From CAIWHR01 sp963813415 (GTDB lineage Bacteria; Pseudomonadota; Gammaproteobacteria; Burkholderiales; Casimicrobiaceae), in contig CAWEYW010000007.1 in the NCBI GenBank assembly GCA_963813415.1, forward strand, positions 372,001-436,000: a stretch of 64,000 nt of DNA, given 5' to 3'. A program made the translations under genes and the position numbers. Positions within the stretch are counted from its first letter, which is position 1; each line of letters begins with the position of its first letter. This document shows, one piece after another, positions 16,653 to 24,899 of the stretch. A model generated the notes under the pieces. That model saw nothing but the letters and a program-made list of their open reading frames with translations, did not search any database and was not told where the DNA came from.

Positions 16653-17834
16653 TCATTGCCGCGGATCGTCACGCGCGCTGCCAGCCGCAGGGCGCGTCGG
16701 CCGACCCGTGACCAGCTCGAACCGGAAGAGCCGGCACTCGATCGCGCCGTTGAACAGCGGCGTGCGCGCCGAGGGCCGCAGTCCGATGAGCTTCGGCAGG
16801 CGGAGGTCGCCGGTGAAAAGACACGCCGTCCAGCCGGCGAAGTGCTGCTTCAGGGCATCGCCGAGCTGGGGGTAGAAGGCGGCAAGCTGCGCCGCGTCCT
16901 CGAGGCGCACGCCATAGGGCGGATTGGCGATCAGCGTTCCGGCCGAAGCCGGCGCGGCCCGCCGCAGGATGTCGGCGTGCTCGACGTGCAGCCATCCCGC
17001 GACGCCCGCCTCGGTGGCATTGAGGTGCGTCTGGCGCACGGCCGCCTCGTCGCGATCGCTCGCGAAGATCGCCGGCGCCGCCGGATCCGCGCGCACACGG
17101 TCGCGTGCCCGTTGCCGCAGGCGCTGCCATGCAGGTCCGTCGAACCAGGCGAGCTTCTGGAAGCCGAAGCTGCGCGTCAGTCCCGGCGCGCGGTCCGCCG
17201 CGATCATCGCCGCTTCGATCACGATCGTGCCGCTGCCGCACATCGGGTCGAGCAGCGCCGCGCCCGGTTTCCAGCCGGACAGCAGCACCAGTCCCGCGGC
17301 GAGGTTCTCGCGCAGCGGTGCGGCGTCCGCCTCGCGCCGGTAGCCGCGCTTGAACAGCGGCTCGCCGGACGTGTCGAGGTAGATCGTCGCCTCCGTCGCG
17401 GTGAGGAACACATGCACGCGCACGTCCGGCCGCTGCTTGTCGACCGAGGGACGCGCGCCGTGGCGGGCGCGGAACACGTCACAAACGCTGTCCTTCACCT
17501 TGAGGGTGGCGAACTCGAGACTGCGCAGCGGCGAGCGGGTGGCCGCGGTGTCGACGCGCAACGTACGGTCGACGCGAAAGAGCTCGGGCCAGCCGACCTT
17601 CTGCACCAGGTCGTAGAGATCGTCCTCGCTGCGATATCGGCCATGCGTCACCTGCCACAGGACGCGGCTCGCCAGGCGCGATTCGAGGTTCACGGTGTAG
17701 GCGAGCGCGAGCGGACCGGAGAAGGACACGCCGCCATCGACCGCAACGACGTACTCGCACCCGAGCACGCGCAGCTCGTCGGCGAGGGCCGCTTCGAGCC
17801 CGCGCGGGCAAGGCGCGAAGAAACGCTCGGTCAT
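16653..17834 (-). CDS. rlmL: RlmL-type 23S rRNA guanine-N2 methyltransferase
   Basis: SAM-dependent RNA methyltransferase with an N-terminal THUMP domain (FAPCPRGLEAALADELRVLG ... VHVFLTATEATIYLDTSGEP) and a C-terminal Rossmann methyltransferase domain with the SAM motif LLDPMCGSGTIVIEAA and catalytic NPPYGVRL. At 393 residues it corresponds only to the N-terminal RlmL half of the fused E. coli RlmKL, so the RlmK activity is not encoded here. This single-domain form is common in betaproteobacteria. It lies 10 bases after the ABC permease gene. Confidence 0.85.
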   Translation of the reverse strand: MTERFFAPCPRGLEAALADELRVLGCEYVVAVDGGVSFSGPLALAYTVNLESRLASRVLWQVTHGRYRSEDDLYDLVQKVGWPELFRVDRTLRVDTAATRSPLRSLEFATLKVKDSVCDVFRARHGARPSVDKQRPDVRVHVFLTATEATIYLDTSGEPLFKRGYRREADAAPLRENLAAGLVLLSGWKPGAALLDPMCGSGTIVIEAAMIAADRAPGLTRSFGFQKLAWFDGPAWQRLRQRARDRVRADPAAPAIFASDRDEAAVRQTHLNATEAGVAGWLHVEHADILRRAAPASAGTLIANPPYGVRLEDAAQLAAFYPQLGDALKQHFAGWTACLFTGDLRLPKLIGLRPSARTPLFNGAIECRLFRFELVTGRPTRPAAGSARDDPRQ

Positions 17835-17844
17835 GGCGCGTCGC

Positions 17845-18633
17845 CTACTTGAGCAGGCGCCGGCGCGTGAGCGCCAGCGCGACGAAGAACCCGGCGCACG
17901 CGTACGCGACCAGCACCACGAGGTGCAGCGCGATGTGGCCGGGCATCTGCGCGGTCAGCAACGGGCGCGCGAGATCGATCGCGTGCTTCAGCGGCAGGAA
18001 TGCTGCGACGGCCTGCAGCGCTGCGGGAAGCTGCTCCACGGGAAAGAACACACCCGAGAGCAGCAGCATCGGCGTCAGGACCAGGGTGAAGAAGTACGTG
18101 AAGAAGTCGTACCCCGGCGCGAGCGCGGTCATGATGAGGCCGAAGCTGCCGAACGCGAGCCCGATCAGGAAACCCAGCGGCAGGACCCACAAGGCATACC
18201 ACGTGTGACCGAAGCCCAGCAGGACGATCACGCTCAGGATCGCCGTCGTGGACATCAGCGCCTTGGTGCCGCACCAGATCCATTCCGCGAGCATCACGTC
18301 GTCCAGCGACAGCGGCGCGTTGATGATCGCGTCCCAGGTGCGCTGCACGAACATGCGCGAGAACGCCGAGTACATGCCCTCGAAGCTGGCGGTGAACATC
18401 GCGCTCTGGCATACCATCCCCGTGCCGATGAAGGCGATGTACGGCATGCCACCGACCTCGGGCACGAACGCGCCGATGCCATAGCCGAGCGCCAGCATGT
18501 AGAGCAGGGGATCGGCGATGTTGCCGAGCACGCTGGCGATCGCGAGCTTGCGCCAGACGAGAAGGTTGCGGCGCCAGACGGGCGTCCAGCGCAGCGACAG
18601 CTCCGGGGGCTTCAGGATTGCGGTGGCGCTCAT
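17845..18633 (-). CDS. ABC-2 type transporter permease, NodJ-like
   Basis: Integral membrane subunit of a two-gene ABC exporter. Its 262 residues are exactly the usual NodJ length. About six membrane segments are visible (for example AFIGTGMVCQSAMFTASFEG, ILSVIVLLGFGHTWYALWVL, the C-terminal HLVVLVAYACAGFFVALAL), and the NodJ-type N-terminus RWTPVWRRNLLVWRKLAIAS. Its ATPase partner is most likely the NodI-like gene at 21754-22731, about 3.1 kb upstream on the same strand, with three unrelated genes in between. The substrate is unknown; rhizobial NodIJ export Nod factors, but relatives are widespread in non-nodulating betaproteobacteria. Confidence 0.85.
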   Translation of the reverse strand: MSATAILKPPELSLRWTPVWRRNLLVWRKLAIASVLGNIADPLLYMLALGYGIGAFVPEVGGMPYIAFIGTGMVCQSAMFTASFEGMYSAFSRMFVQRTWDAIINAPLSLDDVMLAEWIWCGTKALMSTTAILSVIVLLGFGHTWYALWVLPLGFLIGLAFGSFGLIMTALAPGYDFFTYFFTLVLTPMLLLSGVFFPVEQLPAALQAVAAFLPLKHAIDLARPLLTAQMPGHIALHLVVLVAYACAGFFVALALTRRRLLK

Positions 18634-18673
18634 CGGGATCTCGGGAACTCGGAAAATTCGACCGCGGGAACGC

Positions 18674-19597
18674 TCAATAGCCGCGCGCGCGGTCGATCAC
18701 GTGGCAGAGCGGCTCTCCGGCGCGCGCACGGCGCAGATTGTCGAGGAACTGGCGTGCGGCGAGCTCCGGCCGCGGTGTGCCGGCGATATGCGGCGTGCAC
18801 AATACCGCGGGACGCTCCCACAGCGGGCTCGCTGCCGGCAGCGGCTCGTCCGGAAAGACATCGAGGGCTGCGCCGGCGATGCGGCCCTCATCGATCGCCT
18901 GCAGCAGCGCCGCATGATCGAGAATTCCGCCGCGCGACACGTCGATCACGAATGCGCCGCGTGGCAGCCGGGCGAGCGTGTCCGCACCGAGCAAGCCGCG
19001 GGTTTCCGGCGTGAGCGGGAGCGTGCACGCGAGGATCTGCGCATTCCCGAGGAGCGCGCGCAAGCCATCGGCGCCGGAGACCACGTCATCCGTCGCGCTC
19101 GCTTCGGTCCGCCGCCACGCGGTCACGTCGAAACCGAGCGCACGCAATGCCGTCACCACCGCACGGCCGGCGGCACCGTAGCCCAGCACACCCACGCGCC
19201 GCTGTGCTTCGGCAATCGGTGCGAAGCGCTGCCACCGGTGCTCACGATGCTGTGCCTCGAGGCGCGCCAGCTCGCGATGGAAGCGCAGCGCCATCAGCGT
19301 GACGTATTGCGCGATGCGCCGCGCCTGCAACGGATCGACCGGACGCACGACGGGCACGGCGGGCAGATCCGGCGTCGCCAGGATCTCGTCGGCGCCTGCG
19401 CCTGCGCTGGCGATGAAGCGCAGGCGCGGCAGGACGTTCGCGATCCCGGGCCGCAGCCGGAATGCGAGGAGCGCCTCCACCTCTTCGGGCGCAATCGCTG
19501 CGGGATCGGTCGCGAACACTTCGTGCGGCGCGAGCGCGCGCAGCGCGTCGAGCTGCTGCTGCACGAAGGATGAGGTCGGGAGCACGAGGACGGCCAT
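18674..19597 (-). CDS. D-2-hydroxyacid dehydrogenase (NAD-binding)
   Basis: Cytoplasmic oxidoreductase of the 2-hydroxyacid dehydrogenase family, probably reducing a 2-keto acid. The NAD-binding motif GVLGYGAAGRAVVTALRALG, the substrate/NAD Arg region VIDVSRGGILDHAALLQAI and the catalytic His region CTPHIAGTP are visible. ATG 19597 gives 307 residues; the longer frame extends into the divergent promoter and is rejected. It resembles the glyoxylate/hydroxypyruvate-reductase-A-like subgroup, but the substrate cannot be set. It lies between the two halves of the NodIJ-type transporter and ends 40 bases before nodJ. Confidence 0.85.
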   Translation of the reverse strand: MAVLVLPTSSFVQQQLDALRALAPHEVFATDPAAIAPEEVEALLAFRLRPGIANVLPRLRFIASAGAGADEILATPDLPAVPVVRPVDPLQARRIAQYVTLMALRFHRELARLEAQHREHRWQRFAPIAEAQRRVGVLGYGAAGRAVVTALRALGFDVTAWRRTEASATDDVVSGADGLRALLGNAQILACTLPLTPETRGLLGADTLARLPRGAFVIDVSRGGILDHAALLQAIDEGRIAGAALDVFPDEPLPAASPLWERPAVLCTPHIAGTPRPELAARQFLDNLRRARAGEPLCHVIDRARGY

Positions 19598-19633
19598 GGC
19601 CGGAACGGCGGCGAAACGCGCTACTGTACACGC

Positions 19634-19663
19634 TTGACATGCGCCGGCGCGCTCACCTAAGTT
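19634..19663 (+). promoter_or_regulatory. Candidate promoter of the Bug-protein/amidohydrolase operon
   Basis: A perfect sigma-70 -35 hexamer TTGACA (19634-19639) is followed after 18 bases by a weak -10 TAAGTT (19658-19663). The first plus-strand gene begins at 19719. The divergent dehydrogenase could use the minus-strand TACAGT at 19628-19623 as its -10 box. Confidence 0.45.
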
Positions 19664-19718
19664 CTCCCGCGTGGGCCGATTCCGGCCCCTTCGCCCATCC
19701 AGACCACGGAAGGTCCCC

Positions 19719-20705
19719 ATGCCAGCGTTCCTGTCGCGCCTCACCCGTCGTGTCATGCTCGCTGCGATCGTTGCGCTGGTTGCCGGCGCGGTGCACGCGC
19801 AAAGCGGCTATCCGAACCGGCCGATCAAGCTGGTCGTGCCCTATCCTGCCGGCGCGCTCACCGATCTCCTCGCGCGCGCCATCGGCGAGCGTCTCGCCGC
19901 CAACCTGAAGCAGCCGGTGGTGATCGAGAACAAGCCCGGAGCGGGCACGCTGGTCGGTGCGGAGTACGTCGCGAAATCGGCACCGGACGGCTACACGCTG
20001 CTCATGGCAACGAGCACCACGCTCGGCATCAGCCCCGCGCTGTACAAGCCCTCGCCCGTGAACCCGGTCCGGGACTTCGCGCCCGTGTCCCCGGTCGGCA
20101 CCGTCAACTTCTTCCTGATCGCCAACCCGGGATTTCCTGCGAGCAACGTCAGGGAGATGATCGACGTGGTGAAGCGCAATCCGGGCAAGTACAACTATGC
20201 CTCCGTGGGCAACGGCAGCCCGCATCACCTGTTCATGGAAGCGCTGAAGAGCGAGCAGGGGCTCGTGATCCAGCACGTGCCCTACAAGGGAACGCAGGCG
20301 GCCATGCCCGATCTCCTCACCGGCCAGATCCAGGTGATGTTCTGCGACGCGACCGTCGCCGTGCCGAACATCCAGGCGGGCAAGGTCAAGGCGCTCGGTA
20401 CGTCGGCCGCGAAGCAGACCACGCTGATCGCTACCGTGCCGCCGGTTGCGGCCACGGTGCCGGGATTCGACTGGCAGGCGTGGCAGGGGATCGTCGCGCC
20501 GGCCGGCACGCCGAGAGAGATCATTGCCGTGCTGTCCGGCGAGTTGCAGAAGATCCAGGCGACGCCTGAATTTCGCGAGCAGCTGCTGCGATTCGGGATG
20601 GAGCCGTTCGCGTCGCAGACGCCGGAGCAGTTTGCGTCGATGATCGAGGCGGAGCAGCCGCGCTGGGCGACAGCGATCAGGGAATCCGGCGCCAAGGTCG
20701 ATTGA
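19719..20705 (+). CDS. Bug/TctC-family tripartite tricarboxylate transporter substrate-binding protein
   Basis: Periplasmic binding protein of the Bug (TctC) type, 328 residues, which is typical. It has a signal peptide (RVMLAAIVALVAGAVHAQS), then YPNRPIKLVVPYPAGALTDL (the ligand-contact loop), IENKPGAGTLVGAEYVAKS and the conserved SVGNGSPHHLFMEAL. ATG 19719 follows GGAAGG by a few bases. No TctA/TctB membrane subunits are nearby, which is common for these expanded proteins in Burkholderiales. It is followed at 22 bases by an amidohydrolase, so the ligand may be an aromatic or carboxylic compound handled by that enzyme. Confidence 0.92.
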   Translation: MPAFLSRLTRRVMLAAIVALVAGAVHAQSGYPNRPIKLVVPYPAGALTDLLARAIGERLAANLKQPVVIENKPGAGTLVGAEYVAKSAPDGYTLLMATSTTLGISPALYKPSPVNPVRDFAPVSPVGTVNFFLIANPGFPASNVREMIDVVKRNPGKYNYASVGNGSPHHLFMEALKSEQGLVIQHVPYKGTQAAMPDLLTGQIQVMFCDATVAVPNIQAGKVKALGTSAAKQTTLIATVPPVAATVPGFDWQAWQGIVAPAGTPREIIAVLSGELQKIQATPEFREQLLRFGMEPFASQTPEQFASMIEAEQPRWATAIRESGAKVD

Positions 20706-20727
20706 TCCCTCCACTTCACCGGAGTAC

Positions 20728-21720
20728 ATGTTGAGCCCCGTCATCGACGTCCACACCCATTGCCTCACGGAAGAATGGTTCCAGTTGCTGCAGCAGCACG
20801 GCGGCCCCCGCTACAGCGTCAAGCCCGTGCTGGGCGGCCTGCGCGCGATCCATCTGGACGGGGCGCCGTTCATGACCCCGGTGCCGCCGATGTTCGATTA
20901 CGACCTGCGCATCCGCACCATGAACGAGGTGGGCGTCGACATCGGCATCGTGTCGCTCACGTGTCCGAACTGCTACTGGGGCGGTGCGGACATCAGCCTC
21001 AGGGCGGCGCAGATCATGAACGACGACATGACGGCGGCGCGGCGCGCGTATCCGGATCGCCTGCGCTGGTTTGCCTCGGTGCCATGGGAGTATCCGGAGC
21101 TCGCGCTGCCCGAGCTCGCGCGTGCCTGCGCCGCGGGCGCATCGGGCGTGATGGTGCTCGCCAACATCAACGGCCGGCCGCTCACCGATCCCGCGTTCGC
21201 CTCGATCTGGGAAGCGATCGACGGGCGCGCACTGCCGGTGCTCGTGCACCCGACGGCGCCGCCCGGGGTCGCGGAGATGGACATGATGCGCTTCCAGCTC
21301 ACGGCGTCCGTGGGCTTCACGTTCGACACCTCGCTCGCGGTGGCGCGCATGATCTTCGACGGTTTCTTCGATCGGTACCGGAAGCTGCACATCATTGCCG
21401 CCCATGGCGGCGGCGCGCTGCCGTACATCGTGTCGCGCATGGACCAGTGCTTCGACAACATCCCTGCCTGCCGCGAGAAGATCTCGGCGCGGCCGTCGGA
21501 ATACCTCCCGGCGATCTATGCGGACGCCGTGGTGTTCGCGCCCGAGGTGCTCGACCTGTGCGTGAAGGTGTTCGGTGCCGACAACGTGATCTACGGCTCG
21601 GACTATCCCCACACGATCGGTGACATGCCGGGTTGCCTGCGCCGTGTCAACGGCCTTGCGCAAGGCACGCGCGACAAGGTGCGCGGACGCAACGCGGAGC
21701 GGATCTTCAACCTGTCCTGA
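20728..21720 (+). CDS. ACMSD-type amidohydrolase/decarboxylase
   Basis: A 330-residue metal-dependent barrel enzyme of the amidohydrolase_2 family, related to 2-amino-3-carboxymuconate semialdehyde decarboxylase. Metal and catalytic positions are visible in order: VIDVHTHC (HxH), a histidine in VLVHPTAPP, a histidine in HIIAAHGGGALPY and an aspartate in VIYGSDYPHTIGD. GGAG sits just before ATG 20728. With the upstream Bug protein it may form a small uptake and degradation unit for an aromatic acid; the exact substrate is not visible. Confidence 0.85.
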   Translation: MLSPVIDVHTHCLTEEWFQLLQQHGGPRYSVKPVLGGLRAIHLDGAPFMTPVPPMFDYDLRIRTMNEVGVDIGIVSLTCPNCYWGGADISLRAAQIMNDDMTAARRAYPDRLRWFASVPWEYPELALPELARACAAGASGVMVLANINGRPLTDPAFASIWEAIDGRALPVLVHPTAPPGVAEMDMMRFQLTASVGFTFDTSLAVARMIFDGFFDRYRKLHIIAAHGGGALPYIVSRMDQCFDNIPACREKISARPSEYLPAIYADAVVFAPEVLDLCVKVFGADNVIYGSDYPHTIGDMPGCLRRVNGLAQGTRDKVRGRNAERIFNLS

Positions 21721-21753
21721 CCGGCGCCGCGCGCAGGCTGCGTGGCGTGCACT

Positions 21754-22731
21754 TCAGTCGCGCAGCTCGCGGCCGGTCAGCTTGATGAAGAGATCCTCCA
21801 GGTTCGCGGGCCGATGGAGGTAGCGTACGCCGGGCACCGAGGCCAGCGCGTCGAGCAGCGGCTTGGGATCGCGGGTGTAGCAGAAGGCGGTCTCGCCCGC
21901 GATCTCCAGACGCGCGGCGAGCGTGCGGCCCCGCGTCTCGGCCCAGTGCCGCGCCTCGTCGCCGTAGACCTCGACGACTTCCGGTTCCACGTGCGCCTGC
22001 AGCAGTGCGCGTGGCGTGTCGGAGGCGATGAGCGTGCCGTGGTCGATGACCGCAAGACGCGTGGCAAGCCGCTCGGCCTCGTCCATGAAGTGCGTGGTGA
22101 GTAGGATGGTCTTGCCCTGAGAGAGCAGCTGGCGCAGGCCGTCCCAGATGAGATGCCGCGCCTGCGGATCGAGACCGGTCGTGGGCTCGTCGAGGATCAG
22201 CAGCTCGGGATCATTGATGAGCGCGCGTGCGAGGGTCAGCCGGCGTTTCATGCCGCCGGAAAGCGTGCGGATGCCGACGCTGCCCTTGCTCGCGAGCCCG
22301 GCGAATTCGAGGAGCTTGGGGATGCGCGCCTTCAGCACCGGTCGCGGGATGCCGAAATAGCGGCCGTAGATTTCGAGGTTCTCCACGACCGTGAAATCCG
22401 GATCGAGGTTGTCCATCTGCGGCACGATGCCGACCCGCATGCGGGCCCGGCGCGCGGCGCGTGGGACGGGCTCGCCGACCAGCTCGATCTCGCCCGCGTT
22501 GGGATCGGTGAGACCCAGGCAGCAGCGTAGCGTTGTCGTCTTGCCGGCGCCGTTCGGCCCGAGCAGGCCGAAACATTCGCCGCGATGGATGGCGAAATCG
22601 AGCCCGCGCACGACCTCGTTCGCGCCGTACGACTTGCGCAGACCGGTCACGCGCAGCACCACGTCATCGGTGCGCCGCCGCTCCGCGGCCGCCGTGCGTG
22701 TCTCGATGTCGAGCGGCGGAGTCGTCAGCAT
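21754..22731 (-). CDS. ABC transporter ATP-binding protein, NodI-like
   Basis: ATPase of a two-component ABC exporter. Walker A GLLGPNGAGKTTTLRCCLGL, signature LSGGMKRRLTLARALI, Walker B ELLILDEPTTGLDPQARHLI and the switch histidine in ILLTTHFMDEAERL are all present. The NodI-type stretch GIVPQMDNLDPDFTVVENL is diagnostic. ATG 22731 gives 325 residues and lies 11 bases after the hydrolase stop; an upstream in-frame start would overlap that gene. The cognate permease is the NodJ-like gene at 17845-18633, unusually distant. Confidence 0.92.
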   Translation of the reverse strand: MLTTPPLDIETRTAAAERRRTDDVVLRVTGLRKSYGANEVVRGLDFAIHRGECFGLLGPNGAGKTTTLRCCLGLTDPNAGEIELVGEPVPRAARRARMRVGIVPQMDNLDPDFTVVENLEIYGRYFGIPRPVLKARIPKLLEFAGLASKGSVGIRTLSGGMKRRLTLARALINDPELLILDEPTTGLDPQARHLIWDGLRQLLSQGKTILLTTHFMDEAERLATRLAVIDHGTLIASDTPRALLQAHVEPEVVEVYGDEARHWAETRGRTLAARLEIAGETAFCYTRDPKPLLDALASVPGVRYLHRPANLEDLFIKLTGRELRD

Positions 22732-22741
22732 GCGCGAGCTG

Positions 22742-23386
22742 TCACGCGCCCGGCGCAACGGCCGGGCGGACGTGCCACATGCCGGTGATCACGCGCTGGA
22801 GCTGCGGCAGGCGGCCATGGAAGAAGTGGCCGCAGCCGGGAAAGACGGTGACAGGGAGCTGGTGCGGTCGCGCCCACGCGAAAACGTCGGTCAGCGCGAC
22901 GACGTCGTCTTCCTCGCCGTGGATCACGATGGTGTCCGGCGGCACGGTGTCGAGCTCGAAGCGCTTCACTGCGGGACCCACGAGCACCAGGCGCTCGGCC
23001 TGCACTTGCGTGGCGACGCGCGTCTGCACGAACGAGCCGAACGAAAATCCGGCCAGCACGACGCGCGATGCGCCGCCGCCCGCGAAGCGCTCGCGCGCAT
23101 AGCCGAGTGCCGCCAGCACGTCCTCGGTCTCGCCGCGGCCTTCGTCGAACGCGCCTTCGGACGCACCCACGCCACGGAAGTTGAGCCGCACGCTCGCATA
23201 GCCGAGTGCGAGGAAGGTCTTGGCGAGCGTTTGCGCCACCTTGTTGTCGAGCGTACCCCCCTGCAGCGGATGGGGGTGCGCCACCATGGCGAGGCCACAC
23301 GGCTGATGCGCCGGGGCGTTGATCACGATCTCGAGCTTGCCGGCGGGACCGGCGATGACGAGGCGCTCGCCGCTCTTCGGGGTCAA
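22742..23386 (-). CDS. Alpha/beta hydrolase (dienelactone-hydrolase-like)
   Basis: A 214-residue cytoplasmic alpha/beta-hydrolase. The PHPLQGGTLDNKV motif (histidine-rich oxyanion region), the nucleophile elbow VLAGFSFGSFVQTRV with serine in GFSFG, an acid in VIHGEEDDVV and the final histidine in PGCGHFFHGRLPQL form the expected triad order. The substrate is unknown. The start appears to be TTG 23386, which overlaps the stop of the preceding ferredoxin gene (ATTTGACC), implying translational coupling. The long open frame upstream is only the ferredoxin's shadow. Confidence 0.85.
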   Translation of the reverse strand: MTPKSGERLVIAGPAGKLEIVINAPAHQPCGLAMVAHPHPLQGGTLDNKVAQTLAKTFLALGYASVRLNFRGVGASEGAFDEGRGETEDVLAALGYARERFAGGGASRVVLAGFSFGSFVQTRVATQVQAERLVLVGPAVKRFELDTVPPDTIVIHGEEDDVVALTDVFAWARPHQLPVTVFPGCGHFFHGRLPQLQRVITGMWHVRPAVAPGA

Positions 23387-23691
23387 ATGCGCAACCTCTC
23401 CACGATCGCGCCCCCGACGAGGTGCCGGTCGATGATCTCGTCGATATCGCTGCGATCGACGTACGTGTACCAGACGCCTTCCGGATACACGACGAGCACC
23501 GGTCCTTCCTCGCAGCGGTCCAGGCACCCGGCGCGGTTCATGCGCACCTTGCCCTTCCCCGCAAGACCGAGCGCCTTGATGCGCCCCTTGGCGTACTGGT
23601 GCAACTCGGCGGCACCGTGATTGGCGCAGCACGCCTCCGGCGCCTCGCGCTGGTTGCAGCAGAAGAATACGTGGCGCTGGTAGTAGCTCAT
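23383..23691 (-). CDS. Thioredoxin-like [2Fe-2S] ferredoxin
   Basis: A 102-residue protein of the thioredoxin-fold [2Fe-2S] ferredoxin family. The cluster cysteines are visible as HVFFCCNQREAPEACCANHG and, further on, NRAGCLDRCEEGPVLVVYPE. Such small ferredoxins are cytoplasmic electron carriers of unknown partner. It is first in a minus-strand run with the hydrolase and the NodI-like ATPase. A consensus TATAAT on the same strand lies about 75 bases upstream. Confidence 0.85.
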   Translation of the reverse strand: MSYYQRHVFFCCNQREAPEACCANHGAAELHQYAKGRIKALGLAGKGKVRMNRAGCLDRCEEGPVLVVYPEGVWYTYVDRSDIDEIIDRHLVGGAIVERLRI

Positions 23692-23765
23692 GGCGCTGCG
23701 GGGAAGCGACGGACGCGCTCGCGTCCGGCGACTGGCGCGTCAGGCGAGGTGGCGACGAGCGTTGG

Positions 23766-23771
23766 ATTATA
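23766..23771 (-). promoter_or_regulatory. Candidate -10 box for the ferredoxin-hydrolase-nodI run
   Basis: A perfect TATAAT is present on the minus strand (top strand ATTATA). It would place the transcript start near 23760, about 70 bases before the ferredoxin ATG. No good -35 hexamer stands 17 bases upstream. Confidence 0.45.
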
Positions 23772-23786
23772 GCGGAGCGTGTGCGC

Positions 23787-24881
23787 TCACCTCGGCTCGC
23801 CCCAGCCCGGTCGCCCGGCAAGGGCGAAGAGGAACGCGCTGGCCGCGACGGGCCAGAGCAGCAGCACCGTGTGCGTCAGACCATTGAAGTTGAGGAGGTG
23901 GCCGTACGACCAGTTGAACAGGGCGAGCGGCGCGCGCGTGAAGATGAGCTCGGGCGCGAGCAGCGTCGCCAGCAGCGAGGATAGAAGCGCGACCGTGGCA
24001 ATGGCCACCTGCGCGGGCCGCGGCAGCCAGATGGCGAACATCAGAAACAGCGTCCCGACCGCGACCCCGGTGGAAATGCCGGGGCGCAGCCAGCGCTCGA
24101 ACACGATCGGATTGAGGAGCAGCGCGGCGGCAAGACCTTTCATCATCACCGCGGCAGCGAGCAGCATGAGGACCGCGCCCCCGACGAAGCGCCGCTCGCG
24201 CAGCAGCAATGCCAGGAAGAGTCCGACCCCAAGCAGCTGAAATGCGCTGTGCGCCGCCTCCACGAGCGCGGTGGCGACGTCCGCCGTCATGCCCGAGGTA
24301 TTCACTCCCGGCAGGGCGGGCAGCTCGGTGGCCGGGTCGAACATCGTCGCGAACAGCGGGATTCCGGGGTTCACCTGCACCACGAGCCACACCACGATCA
24401 GCGCGAGACCGAGATCGCCGAACTTGCCACCGAGGAACCAGCGATGACGCGCGGCCGATATCGCCTGCCGGACGCGGGCCGAGAACGCGAACATCACCCC
24501 GAATGCTCCGCCAAACGCGGCGCCGACGCTGTTGCTCACGAGATCGATGACATTCGCGTCACGCGGCGGGAGCAGCATCTGCAGGCTCTCCATGGCGAAG
24601 GACAGCGCCGCCCCCGTCGCGAGCGCCACGGCGAAGCGTCCCCACGGGTCCTGTTGGCGGGGCACCAGGGAAACGAAAAAGCCGAGTGGCAGGTAGGCGA
24701 GGACATTCGCCAGCACGTCGAAACGCGTGTAGCGGGCGCTTGCCCAAGCGAACAGGAAGAAGGGCGTGCCCGGCGGAGTCGCGATCCACGGGCCGAACGG
24801 CTGCACGCTCGCGTAAACGATAGCCAGCCCGTAGGCAACCGCGAGGACGTGCGGCAGCACACTGCGGTGACGGCTCGGCAT
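23787..24881 (-). CDS. VanZ-family membrane protein with extra C-terminal membrane domain
   Basis: A 364-residue polytopic membrane protein. The N-terminal third carries the VanZ signature (YASVQPFGPW, VLANVLAYLPLGFFVSLVPR, ESLQMLLPPRDANVIDLVSN with the conserved E-Q-LPR-N-D-N residues). After it come several further membrane segments (for example LGLALIVVWLVVQVNPGIPL, AVLMLLAAAVMMKGLAAALL, VLLLWPVAASAFLFALAGRP). Classical VanZ is about 160 residues, so the second half is an added domain of unknown role. It ends 95 bases before the ferredoxin gene and follows the GNAT gene by 18 bases. Confidence 0.8.
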   Translation of the reverse strand: MPSRHRSVLPHVLAVAYGLAIVYASVQPFGPWIATPPGTPFFLFAWASARYTRFDVLANVLAYLPLGFFVSLVPRQQDPWGRFAVALATGAALSFAMESLQMLLPPRDANVIDLVSNSVGAAFGGAFGVMFAFSARVRQAISAARHRWFLGGKFGDLGLALIVVWLVVQVNPGIPLFATMFDPATELPALPGVNTSGMTADVATALVEAAHSAFQLLGVGLFLALLLRERRFVGGAVLMLLAAAVMMKGLAAALLLNPIVFERWLRPGISTGVAVGTLFLMFAIWLPRPAQVAIATVALLSSLLATLLAPELIFTRAPLALFNWSYGHLLNFNGLTHTVLLLWPVAASAFLFALAGRPGWGEPR

Positions 24882-24899
24882 GTTCGGGGCCGCGTGGCC

